A DNA stretch of 64,000 nucleotides from Pseudonocardia endophytica (GTDB lineage Bacteria > Actinomycetota > Actinomycetes > Mycobacteriales > Pseudonocardiaceae), in the NCBI RefSeq assembly GCF_004339565.1, contig NZ_SMFZ01000002.1, positions 2,604,001-2,668,000 on the forward strand, written 5' to 3'. Of this stretch, positions 26,860 to 37,507 are shown piece by piece (the first letter of the stretch is position 1; the number at the start of each line of letters is the position of its first letter). The translations under genes and the position numbers were made by a program. The notes beneath the pieces are model-generated. The model was not told the origin of the DNA. It did not search any database and saw only the letters and a program-made list of their open reading frames with translations.

Positions 26860-29800
26860 ATGGAGACCGAGAACAGGCTGCGCGACTACCTCAAGCGGGC
26901 CACCGTGGAGCTCACGGAGGCCCGCAGGCGCCTGGCCGAACTGGAGCAGACGGGGACCGAGCCGGTCGCCGTCGTCGGGCTTTCCTGCCGGTACCCGGGT
27001 GGCGCGGACACCCCGGACGAGCTGTGGCGCCTGCTGCGCGACGGCCGGGACGCCGCCGTGGAGGTGCCGGAGTCCCGCTGGAACTTCGAGGACTTCCTGC
27101 CTCCCGAGGGCCCCGCCGCGCAGTCGATCTACAGCAAGCGCGGTGCGCTGCTCGACGACATCGCGGGCTGGGACGCGGGCTTCTTCGGCTGCTCGCCGCA
27201 GGAGGCGCTGCGGATGGACCCGCAGCAGCGCCTGCTGATGGAGCTGGCCTGGGAGGGCATGGAGGACGCCGGGCTCGACCCCGGCGGCCTCGCGGGCAGC
27301 CGCACCGGTGTGCTGGTCGGGCTGATGGACTCGACCCAGTACGGGCGCATGCAGCTGTCGAGCCTCGGTGCCGACGTGGGCGCCGACCCGTACTTCGCGC
27401 AGGGCACCTCGTCCAGCGTGGCGGCCGGGCGGCTCGCCTACCACTACGACCTGCGCGGACCGACGCTCACCGTGGACTCGGCGTGCTCGTCGTCGCTGGT
27501 CGCGGTACACCTCGCGATCGAGGCGCTGCGGCGCGGCGAGTGCGACACCGCGCTGGCCGCCGGCGTCGCGCTGACCATGCACCCGGACATGTTCGTGCAG
27601 GGCTGCGTCACGTCGATGTTCGCGCCGGACGGCCGGTGCAAGACGTTCGACGCGGCCGCCGACGGCTACCTGGTCGGTGAGGGCGCGGGCCTCGTCGTGC
27701 TGACCCGGCTGTCCACCGCGTTGGAGAAGGGCTACCGCGTCCGCGCCGTGCTGCGCGGCTCCGCGGTCAACCAGGACGGCCGCAGCAACGGCCTCACCGC
27801 GCCGAACCGCACGGCCCAGGTCGAGGTGATCCGCCGCGCACTCGACGACGCGGGCGTCGCACCGGGCGAGGTCGACTACATCGAGGCGCACGGCTCCGGC
27901 ACCGGCCTCGGTGACGCCATCGAGCTGTCCGCGCTGCACGACGTGTTCGGCGGGACCGGCCGGGCCGGGCACCCGCTGCGGGTCGGCGCCGTCAAGACGA
28001 ACCTCGGGCACACGATGTCCGCTGCGGGCGTCGCCGGGTTGATCAAGACCGTGCTGGTGCTGGAGAACCGGGTCGTGCCGCCGAACGTGCACCAGAGCGA
28101 GCCGTCGGACGCCGTCCCGTCGGACGGCACGGTCCGCCCGGTCACCGGCGAGTGGTCCCTCCCGGACGACCGTGAGGTGCGGGCCGGGGTCTCCTCGTTC
28201 GGATGGTCCGGGACGAACGCGCACGTCGTCGTCGAGACGGCGCCGGAGGCATCGGGGCAGCATCACGAGTCCGGTGTGGACGCCGGCGACGGGCCCGCGC
28301 AGGTGCTGCCGGTCTCCGCGCGGTCCCCGGAAGCACTGCGCGACCAGCTCACCCGCCTCGGGAACCATCTGGCGGACGGCGGTCCGGCGCTCGTCGACGT
28401 CGCCCGCACGCTGCAGGACGGCCGCGCCCGGCACGCCGAGCGGCGTGCCGTCGTCGCCGCGGACGCCGCCGGTGCGGCCGCCGCGCTCGCCGCCGCGGCG
28501 TCCGGTCCGGAGGGCACCGCCCCGGCCGGAGCCACACGGGTCGCGTTCCTGCTGCCCGGCACCGGCGACCAGTACGCGGGCATGGGCCGCGCGCTCTACG
28601 ACACCGAGCCGGTCTACGCCGCGGCTGTCGACGAGTGCGTCCGGATCGCCCACGAGCGCTGCGGGATCGACCTGCGGCCGTCGCTGTTCTCCGAGCCGGC
28701 CGCAGGGGCCGGTGACCTGGCCGCGCTGCTCGGCCGCGGCCCCGGCGCGGACGGGGCGGGCGAGGACCCGCTGCGGCACGCGGAGACGGCGCACCCGTTC
28801 CTGTTCACCGTGCAGTACGCGACCGCGGAGCTGCTGCGGCACTGGGGGATCGAGCCGGACGTCCTGGTCGGGTACAGCCTCGGCGAGTACGTCGCGGCGT
28901 GCCTGTCCGGTGTGTTCACGCTCGAGGACGCGATGCACCTGGTGGTGGAGCGCGCCCGGCTGATCGAGGCCGCGCCGCCGGGGCTGATGCTCGCGGTCGC
29001 CGCGGACGAGGCCACGGTGCGCGCGCACGTCGGCGCGGACGCGGGGGTGGACCTCGCGGCGTTCAACGGCCCCTACATGACGGTGCTGTCCGGCGAGGCC
29101 GGCGAGGTGCACGCGGCCATGGCGCAGCTGCAGGACGGCGACGTCGCCTGCCAGCTGCTGCGCACCGAGCACGCGTTCCACTCGTCGCTGCTGGAGCCGG
29201 CGCGGGACAAGCTCGGCGAGCTGCTCGCCGAGGTCGGGCGCACGGCGCCGCGGATCCCGATCGTCTCCAACAGCACCGGTCGGCTGCTGCGCGACGACCA
29301 GGCCGTCGGCAGCGACTACTGGACCGCGCACATGGTCAACCCGATCCGGTTCGCCGACAGCGTGCGGACCTGCCTGGACGAGGGTGTGACGGTGTTCCTC
29401 GAGCTCGGCCCCGGGCAGCTGCTCGGCGGCCTGGTCCGGCAGAACCTGACCCCGTCCACCGGCGCGCGTACCCTGGGCACGCTTCCACCACTGTGGACGT
29501 CCGGTGAGCGGCCCGACGTCCGCGGCGAGCTGCTCGGCAGCTGCGCCCGGCTCTGGGAGTCCGGTGTGGACGTCGAGTGGTCACGCACCCGGCACGGCGC
29601 GGGCCGGATCGTCAGCCTGCCCACCTACGCGTTCCAGCGGTCCCGCTACTGGCCGGAGGTCGGCCGGAGGGCCGCCGCGCGACCCGCCGCGCCCGTCGCC
29701 GACGAGCCGAGGGAGGTGGGCTACCGGTCCACCTGGAACCGGGACGTCACCGAGCCGCCCGCCGGGACCGCGCTGCCGGGCACGCTCGTCGTGTTCTCCG

Positions 29801-31623
29801 ACGCGGACGGCATCGGCTCGGCGCTCGCCGCACGGGCCGCCGCGGACGGCACCCGGGTGGTCGAGGTCGTCGCGGGCGACCGGCGGGAGGACGACGGCGC
29901 GCGGATGGTCGTCGACCCGGCCGTGCCGGAGCACATGACCGACGTGGCCACCGCCGTGGCGGGCGCGGCCGGTGACGGGCCGGTGCACCTGGTCCACCTG
30001 TGGAGCCTGCTCGACGAGGGGAGCGGTGACCTGTCCCACCGGCTGCGCTGCGGCTACCACAGTCTGATGCACGCGGTACAGACGTTCGGCGAGCAGCCGG
30101 ACGTCCGGCTGCTCACGGTCAGCCGGGGCGCGGCGACGATCATCGGAGGGGACGCGCCCGCACCGCACCGGGCCGCCGTGCACGGCCTCGGCCGCTCGGT
30201 GCGCCACGAGTACCCCGGCCTGACCTGGTCGGGCGTCGACCTGGACCCGGACGGCACCGACGCGTCGGCCGCCGCCGCGGCACTGGCGGACGAGCTGCGC
30301 CGGGACCGGACGGACCCGCGCGGCGTCCTCGCGGGCGTGCGTCGCGGCCGTCGCTGGACCGAGGACTGGACCGAGCTGCCCGCGCCGGACACCTCGGCGG
30401 ACGAGGTCGCGTCGCCCTGGCGCGCGGACGGGGTCTACCTGATCACCGGCGGCACCCGCGGGCTGGGCATGGGCCTGGCACGGCACCTGGTCCGGGCCGG
30501 CGTGCGGAAGCTGACCCTCGTCGGCCGGACCTCGCTCGCGGACGGCGAGCCGGGAAGCGCCGCGGCGGCGAGCGCCGCCGACGTCGCGGACCTGGAGTCC
30601 GCGGGCGCCGAGGTGCTGACGCTCACCGCGGACACCGGCGACCCGGAGGTGCTGCGCGCCGCGTTGCGCACCTGCCGTGAGCACTTCGGGGCGCTCGACG
30701 GGATCGTGCACGCGGCCGGGGCGCCCGCGAGCGGCGTGCTGGCCCGGCAGACGGCCGCGTCGAGCACCGCGGTGCTGGCGCCCAAGGTGGCCGCGATGGA
30801 GCCGCTGGCGGAGCTCGTCGGCCCGGACAGCCCGCCGGAGCTCCGCCCGGAGCTGCTGGTGCTCTACTCCTCGGCGATCGTCGCGTTCGGCGGCATCGGG
30901 GAGAGCGACTACTGCGCCGCGAACACCGCGCTGGCGGCCTACGCCGACGCGCTGGCCGACACCGCACCGTCGACGACGGTGCTGAGCGTGTCCTGGGCGC
31001 ACTGGCAGCACGACGCCTGGCAGCGCACGGCCGCCGAGCAGGGCAGCGAGCTGGCCACCCGCGCCGACGAGTACCGGGCGCGGTACGGCTTCACCGAGGA
31101 GGGCGGCTGCGCGTTCCTCGACCACCTGATCCGGACCGGCGCGGGCAGCACGGCGGCGTTCCGCCAGCCGCTGGCCGAGATCGCCCGCGAGTGGACGGCC
31201 GTGCTCGACCTCGACTCGCTGGTCGACGCCGCGGCGACCGAGGCCGCCGAGCGGTTCCCGCGCCCGCAGCTGCGCACCGGGTTCGTCCCCGCGCGCACCG
31301 CGACCGAGATCCTGGTCGCCGAGGTGTGGCAGTCCTACCTCGGCATCGACGAGGTCGGCGTGCACGACCCGTTCTTCGACCTCGGCGGCAACTCGCTCGT
31401 CGGCATGGCCGTCGTGCGGGCCGTCGCGAAGCAGCTCGACACGACCATCGCGCCCGCCGTGCTGTTCGAGCACCCCACCGTGGCCGCGTTCGCCGCGGCG
31501 GTGGGCGACGCCGGACCCGACCGGCAGGACGAGACCCGACAGCGGCTCGCGGACAGCTCGGCCAGGGGCCGGCGCCGTCTGCGTGCCCGCACGACCAATC
31601 GGAGAGGGGACCGACGTGGCTGA
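26860..31623 (+). CDS. PKS1: type I PKS module KS-AT-KR-ACP
   Basis: 1587 aa from ATG 26860, preceded by GGGGGAAAGG. Order: N-terminal docking coiled coil (residues 1-30); KS (about 34-460) with Cys209 in DSACSSS, and His in EAHGSGT and KTNLGHT; AT (about 560-870) with Ser673 in GYSLG and HAFH ending at His774, the malonyl-CoA signature; KR (about 950-1440) with GGTRGLG NADPH loop at 1197, Ser1338, Tyr1351 and Asn; ACP (about 1475-1550) with Ser1512 in LGGNSL. No DH or ER. The AT motif [14 protein letters not shown] and the LGGNS carrier motif are typical of cyanobacterial, myxobacterial and PpsE-like PKSs, unlike PKS3/4 below. It adds one malonyl unit and reduces the ketone. The docking helix means it takes its substrate from another protein. 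It overlaps PKS2 by 8 bp. Confidence 0.9.
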   Translation: METENRLRDYLKRATVELTEARRRLAELEQTGTEPVAVVGLSCRYPGGADTPDELWRLLRDGRDAAVEVPESRWNFEDFLPPEGPAAQSIYSKRGALLDDIAGWDAGFFGCSPQEALRMDPQQRLLMELAWEGMEDAGLDPGGLAGSRTGVLVGLMDSTQYGRMQLSSLGADVGADPYFAQGTSSSVAAGRLAYHYDLRGPTLTVDSACSSSLVAVHLAIEALRRGECDTALAAGVALTMHPDMFVQGCVTSMFAPDGRCKTFDAAADGYLVGEGAGLVVLTRLSTALEKGYRVRAVLRGSAVNQDGRSNGLTAPNRTAQVEVIRRALDDAGVAPGEVDYIEAHGSGTGLGDAIELSALHDVFGGTGRAGHPLRVGAVKTNLGHTMSAAGVAGLIKTVLVLENRVVPPNVHQSEPSDAVPSDGTVRPVTGEWSLPDDREVRAGVSSFGWSGTNAHVVVETAPEASGQHHESGVDAGDGPAQVLPVSARSPEALRDQLTRLGNHLADGGPALVDVARTLQDGRARHAERRAVVAADAAGAAAALAAAASGPEGTAPAGATRVAFLLPGTGDQYAGMGRALYDTEPVYAAAVDECVRIAHERCGIDLRPSLFSEPAAGAGDLAALLGRGPGADGAGEDPLRHAETAHPFLFTVQYATAELLRHWGIEPDVLVGYSLGEYVAACLSGVFTLEDAMHLVVERARLIEAAPPGLMLAVAADEATVRAHVGADAGVDLAAFNGPYMTVLSGEAGEVHAAMAQLQDGDVACQLLRTEHAFHSSLLEPARDKLGELLAEVGRTAPRIPIVSNSTGRLLRDDQAVGSDYWTAHMVNPIRFADSVRTCLDEGVTVFLELGPGQLLGGLVRQNLTPSTGARTLGTLPPLWTSGERPDVRGELLGSCARLWESGVDVEWSRTRHGAGRIVSLPTYAFQRSRYWPEVGRRAAARPAAPVADEPREVGYRSTWNRDVTEPPAGTALPGTLVVFSDADGIGSALAARAAADGTRVVEVVAGDRREDDGARMVVDPAVPEHMTDVATAVAGAAGDGPVHLVHLWSLLDEGSGDLSHRLRCGYHSLMHAVQTFGEQPDVRLLTVSRGAATIIGGDAPAPHRAAVHGLGRSVRHEYPGLTWSGVDLDPDGTDASAAAAALADELRRDRTDPRGVLAGVRRGRRWTEDWTELPAPDTSADEVASPWRADGVYLITGGTRGLGMGLARHLVRAGVRKLTLVGRTSLADGEPGSAAAASAADVADLESAGAEVLTLTADTGDPEVLRAALRTCREHFGALDGIVHAAGAPASGVLARQTAASSTAVLAPKVAAMEPLAELVGPDSPPELRPELLVLYSSAIVAFGGIGESDYCAANTALAAYADALADTAPSTTVLSVSWAHWQHDAWQRTAAEQGSELATRADEYRARYGFTEEGGCAFLDHLIRTGAGSTAAFRQPLAEIAREWTAVLDLDSLVDAAATEAAERFPRPQLRTGFVPARTATEILVAEVWQSYLGIDEVGVHDPFFDLGGNSLVGMAVVRAVAKQLDTTIAPAVLFEHPTVAAFAAAVGDAGPDRQDETRQRLADSSARGRRRLRARTTNRRGDRRG

Positions 31624-34600
31624 CCAGCCGATCTTCGACGCGGACGTCGAGGACGACGAGGAGGCCGTCGGCATCGCCGTCGTCGGCATGGCGGGGCGGT
31701 TCCCCGGAGCGCCCGGCGTCACGGACCTGTGGCGGACGATCTGCGCCGGCGAGTCGGGCATCACCCGGTTCACCGAGGAGGAGCTGCGCGCCGCGGGCGT
31801 GCCGCAGGAGCTGATCGACGACCCGGACTACGTGCGGGCGGGCGCCGTCGTCGACGGCGTCGAGGACTTCGACGCCGACTTCTTCGGCATCGGCTCCACC
31901 GAGGCGCAGATCATCGATCCCCAGCACCGCCTGTTCCTGGAGCATTGCTGGGAGGCGCTGGAGGACGCGGGCTGCGACCCGTCGCGCTTCGACGGCACGA
32001 TCGGCGTGTTCGCCGGCTGCGCGATCAGCTCCTACATGACCAACAACCTCGCCGACAGCGAGGCGATGGCCCGGCTCGGGGAGCTGACCGTCGGCCTGGG
32101 CAACGACAAGGACTCGCTGACCACCCGGGCCGCGCACACGCTGGGACTGGGCGGGCCGAGCTACACGATCCAGAGCTACTGCTCGACGTCGCTGGTCGCC
32201 GTGTGCGCGGCCGCCAGCAGCCTCGCGGCGTGCGAGGGCGACCTGATCCTCGCCGGCGGCGTCGCGGTCTCGGTACCGCACCGCGTCGGCTACCTCTACC
32301 AGCCGGGTGGGATCGCCCCGCCGGACGGCGAGTGCCGGGCGTTCGACGCGGCCGGGCTGGGCGCCCCGCTCGGCAACGGTGTCGGCGTCGTGGCGCTGCG
32401 CAGGCTGTCCGACGCGCTGGAGAACGGCGACCGGATCTACGCGGTGATCCGCGGCTGGGCCACGAACAACGACGCGGGCCGCAAGGTCGGGTTCACCGCG
32501 CCCGGCGTGCAGGGACAGGCTGCCGTGATCGAGGAGGCGCTGGGCAGCTCCGGGCTGACCGCGGCCGACATCGACTACGTCGAGGCGCACGGCACCGGCA
32601 CGGCGCTCGGCGACGCGGTCGAGCTGTCGGCACTGCAGCAGGTGTTCGACGGCGAGTCGGTCCGGATCGGGTCCGTCAAGACGAACGTCGGGCACCTGGA
32701 CCGGGCGGCGGGCGTGACGAACCTGATCAAGGCGTCGCTCGCGCTGCACCACGACGAGATCCCGCCGACCCGCAACCTCGGGACGCCGAACGAGCAGCTG
32801 AGCGCCGGTGGAGCGGACATCGAGGTCGTGACCAGCCGCACGCCGTGGCCGGCCAGGCCGGACCGGCTGCGCCGGGCGGGGGTCAGCTCGTTCGGCATCG
32901 GCGGCACCAACGCCCACGTCGTCGTCGAGGAGGCGCCGCGGCCCCCGCACGCGGGCGGGCCGGACCGCGCCGAGCTGATGGTGTGGTCGGCGCGCAGCGC
33001 CGCCGCGGCGGACGCGATGACGTCCCGGCTGGCCGAGCACGTGTCAGGGGACGTGCCCGCCGGGGACGTCGCCTACACGCTGCAGACCGGTCGCCGGGTG
33101 TTCGAGCACCGGCGGATGCTGGTCGTCCCGCCAGGACAGGACGCCGCGGACGTGCTGCGCGCCCGCGGCCCGGTGTCCGGCGAGGACAGCCGCACCGACC
33201 GCGAGGTCGCGTTCCTGGTCGCCGGTACCGGCGACCACCGCCCCGGGATGGCCGCGGACCTGTACCGCGCCGAGCCGGTGTTCGCCGGGGTGCTCGACGA
33301 CTGCCGGGCCGAGCTCGTCGGTCTGGTCGACGGCGGCGAGACGATGCTGCGCGACCCGCTGGGCTGGACGCTGCACGCCGACCGGGAACCCGCACCGGAG
33401 CTCCTCGACGCGGGCGTGTTCACCGTGCACTACGCCATGGGCAGGCTGCTGGGGTCCTGGGGGATCCGGCCGTCGCTGATGGCGGGCGACGGCGTCGGCG
33501 AGTACGTCGCGGCCTGCCTGTCCGGCGTGCTGACGCCCGCGGACGCGCTCGCGCTGCTCGTCCACCGCGCCGAGCTCGTCGGGCGCACGCCCGCCGGGGC
33601 GACGGCGTCGGTCCCGCTGCCCGCGGCCGAGCTGCTCCGGCGGATCGACGCGGCGGGTATCGATGGCGTCGACACGGCGGCCGTGCACGGTCCCGAGCTG
33701 ACCGTGATCGCCGGGCCGCCGGACGCGGTCCGTGCGGTGGGTCTGGCGCTCGGGGCGGACGCGATCCCGTGCCGCCCGGTGCCGGGGGAGCACGCGCTGC
33801 ACTCCCGGATGCTGGAGCCGGTCGCCGACGAGCTGACCGAGCGCGTCGCGCGCACGATCACGCCGCGCCCGCCGGAGATCCCGTACCTGTCCGCCGTGAC
33901 CGGGGAGCCGGTGACCGAGTCCCAGGTGCTCGACCCCGCCTACTGGGCGCAGCAGATGTGCGCGCCGGTGCAGCTGGACACGATGCTCGGCGAGCTGCTC
34001 CGCGACCCGGAGCGCGCGCTGCTGGAGATCGGCCCCGGCCGCACCGTGACCGGGTCCGTGCGCGGCAGGCCGGACTGCCCGCCGTCGCGCTGGCCGACGG
34101 TCGTGTCCGCGCTGCCCGACGAGGACGACCCGCGCGCCGACGTGCTGCTCACCGAGACGCTCGGCAGGCTGTGGCTGGCCGGCGTGCCGGTCGACTGGGA
34201 CGGCTACCAGGCCGGACGGCCGGTCGCGAAGACCGGGCTGCCGACCTACCCGTTCCAGCGCCGTCGCTACTGGATCGAGCCGACCCCCCGGCGCCGCTGT
34301 TCCGAGGCCGCCGCCCGGACCCGGCGGGCCGCGCTGCTCGAACCACTGTGGACCGAGGACGGGGGCACCGGCCCCGGCGGCGGCACGGGCACCGTCCCGC
34401 CGCGCTGCGTGCTGCTGGCCGACCGCTCCGGCGCCGCCGAGGCGCTGGCCGGGACCCTGCGGGACGCCGGCGCCGACGTCACCGTGGCGTCCGACGTCGA
34501 CGGCGGAGCCGACGGCACCGCCGTCGTCGTGGACCTGCGCCTGCTCGACGACCTCGCATCCGGCGAGGAGACCGACGGCACCGGTGCCGACGCCGTCGCG

Positions 34601-37507
34601 GCCGTTGCCGCCCGGCTCGACGCCGTGGCGAACGGTGGGCCGGCACGCGTCGTGCTGGTCACGCGCAACGGCCAGGCCGTGCGCGACGGCGAGCGTCCCT
34701 CGCCCGGACACGCCGCGGCCGCGGCGCTCTGCGTCGTCGCGAACCAGGAGTACGCGGACCTGTCGTGCCGCGCCGTCGACGTCGGTCCGGACGACGACGC
34801 GGCCGCCGCAGTGCACGCCGAGCTGTGCCGGGACACCGACGACGTGCTCGTCGCCCACCGTGAGGGGAAGCGGTTCGTGCCGGAGTACCGGCCGACGACA
34901 CCCGGGACGGACGCGCAGGCTGCCGTCCGTCCCGGTGGCACCTACCTCGTCACCGGCGGGCTCGGCGGCGTCGGCCTCACCGTCGCCCGCCACCTGGCGG
35001 AGGCGGGCGCCGGCACGCTCGTACTGACGAGCCGGACCGGCCTGCCGGACGACCCGGCACACCTGCGCGCGACGGCCGTGCGTGAGCTGCGCACGCTGGG
35101 CGCCAGGGTGCTGACGCCCGCGGTGGACGTGACCGACGAGGACGCGATGCGCTCGATGCTGGCCGGGACGGTCGGCGACGGGAAGCTGGACGGCGTCGTG
35201 CACGCCGCCGCGGCCACCGGACTGGACACGTTCCGCGCCCTGTCCGACACCGATGCGGCCGTGGTGGCCGACCACTTCGCGGCCAAGGTCGGCGGAGCGC
35301 TGGTCCTGCGGCGCCTGCTCGACGAGCGGCCCCTGGAGGCGGCTCCCGGGTTCTGCGCCCTGTTCTCCTCGACGTCGGCACTCCTCGGCGGGATCACGTT
35401 CGGCAGCTACGCCGCGGCCAACGCCGCGCTGTCCGCCGTCGGACACGAGATGGCCGCCCGCCACCGCGCGGGCGCGACGCCCACCCGCTGGGTCACCGGC
35501 TGCTGGGACCCGTGGGGGAGCACGGTGGCGGACCTGGACGGCCCGGACGGCGCGACCACGATGGGGGCCGAGCTGGCCCGCCTGGCGATGACCGAGCCGG
35601 AGGCGCTCGCCGCGTTCGACGGGCTCGTGTCTGGTGTGGACGGATGCCGGGTGGTGACCGTGGCCGGTCTGGACGACCGCATGCCACGCGCCGGAGCCCC
35701 GGCGCAGGCCCCCGCCACGACCGGTGACCGGTTCCCGCGCCCGGACCTCGCGGCGCCGTACGTCGCGCCGTCCACCGGCACCGAACGCACCGTGGCCGAG
35801 CTGTGGTCGGCGGTGCTGGGGGTCGAGCCGGTCGGTGCCGACGACGCGTTCTTCGACCTGGGCGGGAACTCGCTGCTCAGCGTGCAGATGACCGGCCTGG
35901 TCCGGAAGCGCCTCGGCGGGTCCGTGCCGCCGGTGGCGCTGCTCGAGGCACCGACCGCCCGCGCGTTCGCCGCCCTGCTCGACGAGCAGGGCGTGGCGGT
36001 CCCGCAGGAGCGGGCACCGGCCGCCGTACCGGAGCCGCGGCCGGATCGGGAGTCCGGCGGGCCGGGCGCGTCCGGGGTGGACGCCTACCTGCCCAGCTGG
36101 CGCCCGCGGACGGTGCCGCTCGGCGACCTGGACGCGCGGCTGCGGGCCGCGGGGCCGTGGATGCTGCTGGTCGACGACGAGCGCGGGGAGGACCTGGTCG
36201 AGCGGCTGGCCGTGGCCGGTGCCGAGGCCGTCGTCGTGCGGCCGGGGGACACGCTGTCCGCCGAGGCGCACGGCGACTTCACGCTCCCGGTCGGCGAGCC
36301 CGGCCGGTACGCCGAGCTCCTGCGCGCGCAGGTGGTCGCGCCGCGCACCGTCGTGGCCGGGTTCAGCCTGGCCGACGGCGGTAACGAAGCGGCGCACGCC
36401 GACCTGGACGGCCGGTTCGCGGCCGCCCAGGAGCGGGGCCTGCGCTCCGTGCTCGACCTGGTGGACGCGTTCGCGGCCGAGCACCGGCGCGGCGCACCCG
36501 CGGTGGAGCTGGTCGTGCTGACCTCGGGCGCGCTCGGCGTGCTCGGACCGGACGCCGAGCACCCCGAGCACGGAGCGCTCGCCGGCCTCCCGTCCACGCC
36601 CGCCGCCGACGACCCGTTCCTGACCTGCCGGCACGTCGACGTGGACGCGGAGCCGGACGTCGAGCAGACGCTCGCGGCCGTGGTCGGGGGCCACGACGGG
36701 ACCAGCGTGGTCCGGTCCGGCGGTACGTGGCTGCGGCACTACGAGCCGCTGCCCGCCCCACCGGACGGCCCGCTGCCGCTCGTCGGTGCCCGGGACACGG
36801 TGCTGGTCACCGACGGGCTCGGCGGGACCGGGCGGCCGATCGCCCGGCACCTGGCGCGGGCCTACGGGTGCCGGCTGGTGCTGACCGGAGGGGAGACCCT
36901 GCCCCCGCGGGAGCAGTGGGACCGTCTCGACGACGACGACCCGGCGGCCGCGACCGTCGCCGACGTCCGCGAGCTGGAGGACGCGGGCGCGACCGTGCGC
37001 GTACTGGCCGCGGACCCGGCCGACGAGTCGCAGCTCGGCGCCGCCGTCGACGCGGCCGCCGCCGAGTTCGGCGGGATCGACGTCGTGGTGCACGCGGCCG
37101 AGCCGGTACCGGCTGAGCCCGCCGCGTCCTGCCGGGCCGCGGTGCACGACTTCCGGGTGCTCGACTCCGTGCTCACCGACCACGCCGTCGGCCGCAGGGT
37201 CGTCGTGCTCACGCAGCCCGACGACGGCGGCCGCCGCAGCCACGCCGCGACGAACGCCGCGCTCGGCGCCCAGGTCGCCGCCGCGCGGCTGGGCAGGCGG
37301 GGGCACTGGACCACCGTCGAGCCCGCACCGTGGCTGCCCGCCACCGCACGGCAGGAACCGGCCGCGATGGTCGAGCGGGCACTGGCCACCGAGCACGTCG
37401 CGACGGTCGTGGTGGCCACCACCCCGCCCGTGACCCGGCACCCGGCCGCGCGGCCGGTCGAGCGACCGATGACCGAGACCACGTCGTCCGCAGGAGGCGC
37501 GCGATGA
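31616..37507 (+). CDS. PKS2: KS-AT(inactive)-KR-ACP followed by a degenerate KR
   Basis: 1963 aa from GTG 31616 with GGAGAGGGG upstream. KS (about 18-440): Cys189 in QSYCSTS, EAHGTGT, KTNVGHL; its loop [20 protein letters not shown] is PpsE-like. AT (about 530-850): the nucleophile motif GxSxG reads GDGVG, so Ser is Gly626; the distal motif is HALH (His729). The AT cannot load itself. KR (about 890-1320): GGLGGVG at 1114, Tyr1265 in GSYAAAN, intact. ACP (about 1380-1455): Ser1419 in LGGNSL. After the ACP is a full second KR-like unit (about 1480-1930) with structural half and GLGGTG loop, but Tyr replaced by His1876 and the Ser lost. No thioesterase. It needs a trans-acting AT or takes no new extender. 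Follows PKS1 with 8-bp overlap and is coupled to the dehydrogenase by ATGA. Confidence 0.88.
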   Translation: MADQPIFDADVEDDEEAVGIAVVGMAGRFPGAPGVTDLWRTICAGESGITRFTEEELRAAGVPQELIDDPDYVRAGAVVDGVEDFDADFFGIGSTEAQIIDPQHRLFLEHCWEALEDAGCDPSRFDGTIGVFAGCAISSYMTNNLADSEAMARLGELTVGLGNDKDSLTTRAAHTLGLGGPSYTIQSYCSTSLVAVCAAASSLAACEGDLILAGGVAVSVPHRVGYLYQPGGIAPPDGECRAFDAAGLGAPLGNGVGVVALRRLSDALENGDRIYAVIRGWATNNDAGRKVGFTAPGVQGQAAVIEEALGSSGLTAADIDYVEAHGTGTALGDAVELSALQQVFDGESVRIGSVKTNVGHLDRAAGVTNLIKASLALHHDEIPPTRNLGTPNEQLSAGGADIEVVTSRTPWPARPDRLRRAGVSSFGIGGTNAHVVVEEAPRPPHAGGPDRAELMVWSARSAAAADAMTSRLAEHVSGDVPAGDVAYTLQTGRRVFEHRRMLVVPPGQDAADVLRARGPVSGEDSRTDREVAFLVAGTGDHRPGMAADLYRAEPVFAGVLDDCRAELVGLVDGGETMLRDPLGWTLHADREPAPELLDAGVFTVHYAMGRLLGSWGIRPSLMAGDGVGEYVAACLSGVLTPADALALLVHRAELVGRTPAGATASVPLPAAELLRRIDAAGIDGVDTAAVHGPELTVIAGPPDAVRAVGLALGADAIPCRPVPGEHALHSRMLEPVADELTERVARTITPRPPEIPYLSAVTGEPVTESQVLDPAYWAQQMCAPVQLDTMLGELLRDPERALLEIGPGRTVTGSVRGRPDCPPSRWPTVVSALPDEDDPRADVLLTETLGRLWLAGVPVDWDGYQAGRPVAKTGLPTYPFQRRRYWIEPTPRRRCSEAAARTRRAALLEPLWTEDGGTGPGGGTGTVPPRCVLLADRSGAAEALAGTLRDAGADVTVASDVDGGADGTAVVVDLRLLDDLASGEETDGTGADAVAAVAARLDAVANGGPARVVLVTRNGQAVRDGERPSPGHAAAAALCVVANQEYADLSCRAVDVGPDDDAAAAVHAELCRDTDDVLVAHREGKRFVPEYRPTTPGTDAQAAVRPGGTYLVTGGLGGVGLTVARHLAEAGAGTLVLTSRTGLPDDPAHLRATAVRELRTLGARVLTPAVDVTDEDAMRSMLAGTVGDGKLDGVVHAAAATGLDTFRALSDTDAAVVADHFAAKVGGALVLRRLLDERPLEAAPGFCALFSSTSALLGGITFGSYAAANAALSAVGHEMAARHRAGATPTRWVTGCWDPWGSTVADLDGPDGATTMGAELARLAMTEPEALAAFDGLVSGVDGCRVVTVAGLDDRMPRAGAPAQAPATTGDRFPRPDLAAPYVAPSTGTERTVAELWSAVLGVEPVGADDAFFDLGGNSLLSVQMTGLVRKRLGGSVPPVALLEAPTARAFAALLDEQGVAVPQERAPAAVPEPRPDRESGGPGASGVDAYLPSWRPRTVPLGDLDARLRAAGPWMLLVDDERGEDLVERLAVAGAEAVVVRPGDTLSAEAHGDFTLPVGEPGRYAELLRAQVVAPRTVVAGFSLADGGNEAAHADLDGRFAAAQERGLRSVLDLVDAFAAEHRRGAPAVELVVLTSGALGVLGPDAEHPEHGALAGLPSTPAADDPFLTCRHVDVDAEPDVEQTLAAVVGGHDGTSVVRSGGTWLRHYEPLPAPPDGPLPLVGARDTVLVTDGLGGTGRPIARHLARAYGCRLVLTGGETLPPREQWDRLDDDDPAAATVADVRELEDAGATVRVLAADPADESQLGAAVDAAAAEFGGIDVVVHAAEPVPAEPAASCRAAVHDFRVLDSVLTDHAVGRRVVVLTQPDDGGRRSHAATNAALGAQVAAARLGRRGHWTTVEPAPWLPATARQEPAAMVERALATEHVATVVVATTPPVTRHPAARPVERPMTETTSSAGGAR

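Noticed and set aside
33044-37441. Minus-strand open frame opposite PKS2
   Set aside because: Shadow of PKS2; no recognisable protein.
37330-37503. N-terminal extension of the acyl-CoA dehydrogenase into PKS2
   Set aside because: Arg/Gly/His-rich nonsense in the wrong frame of PKS2; ATGA overlap at 37504 fixes the start.
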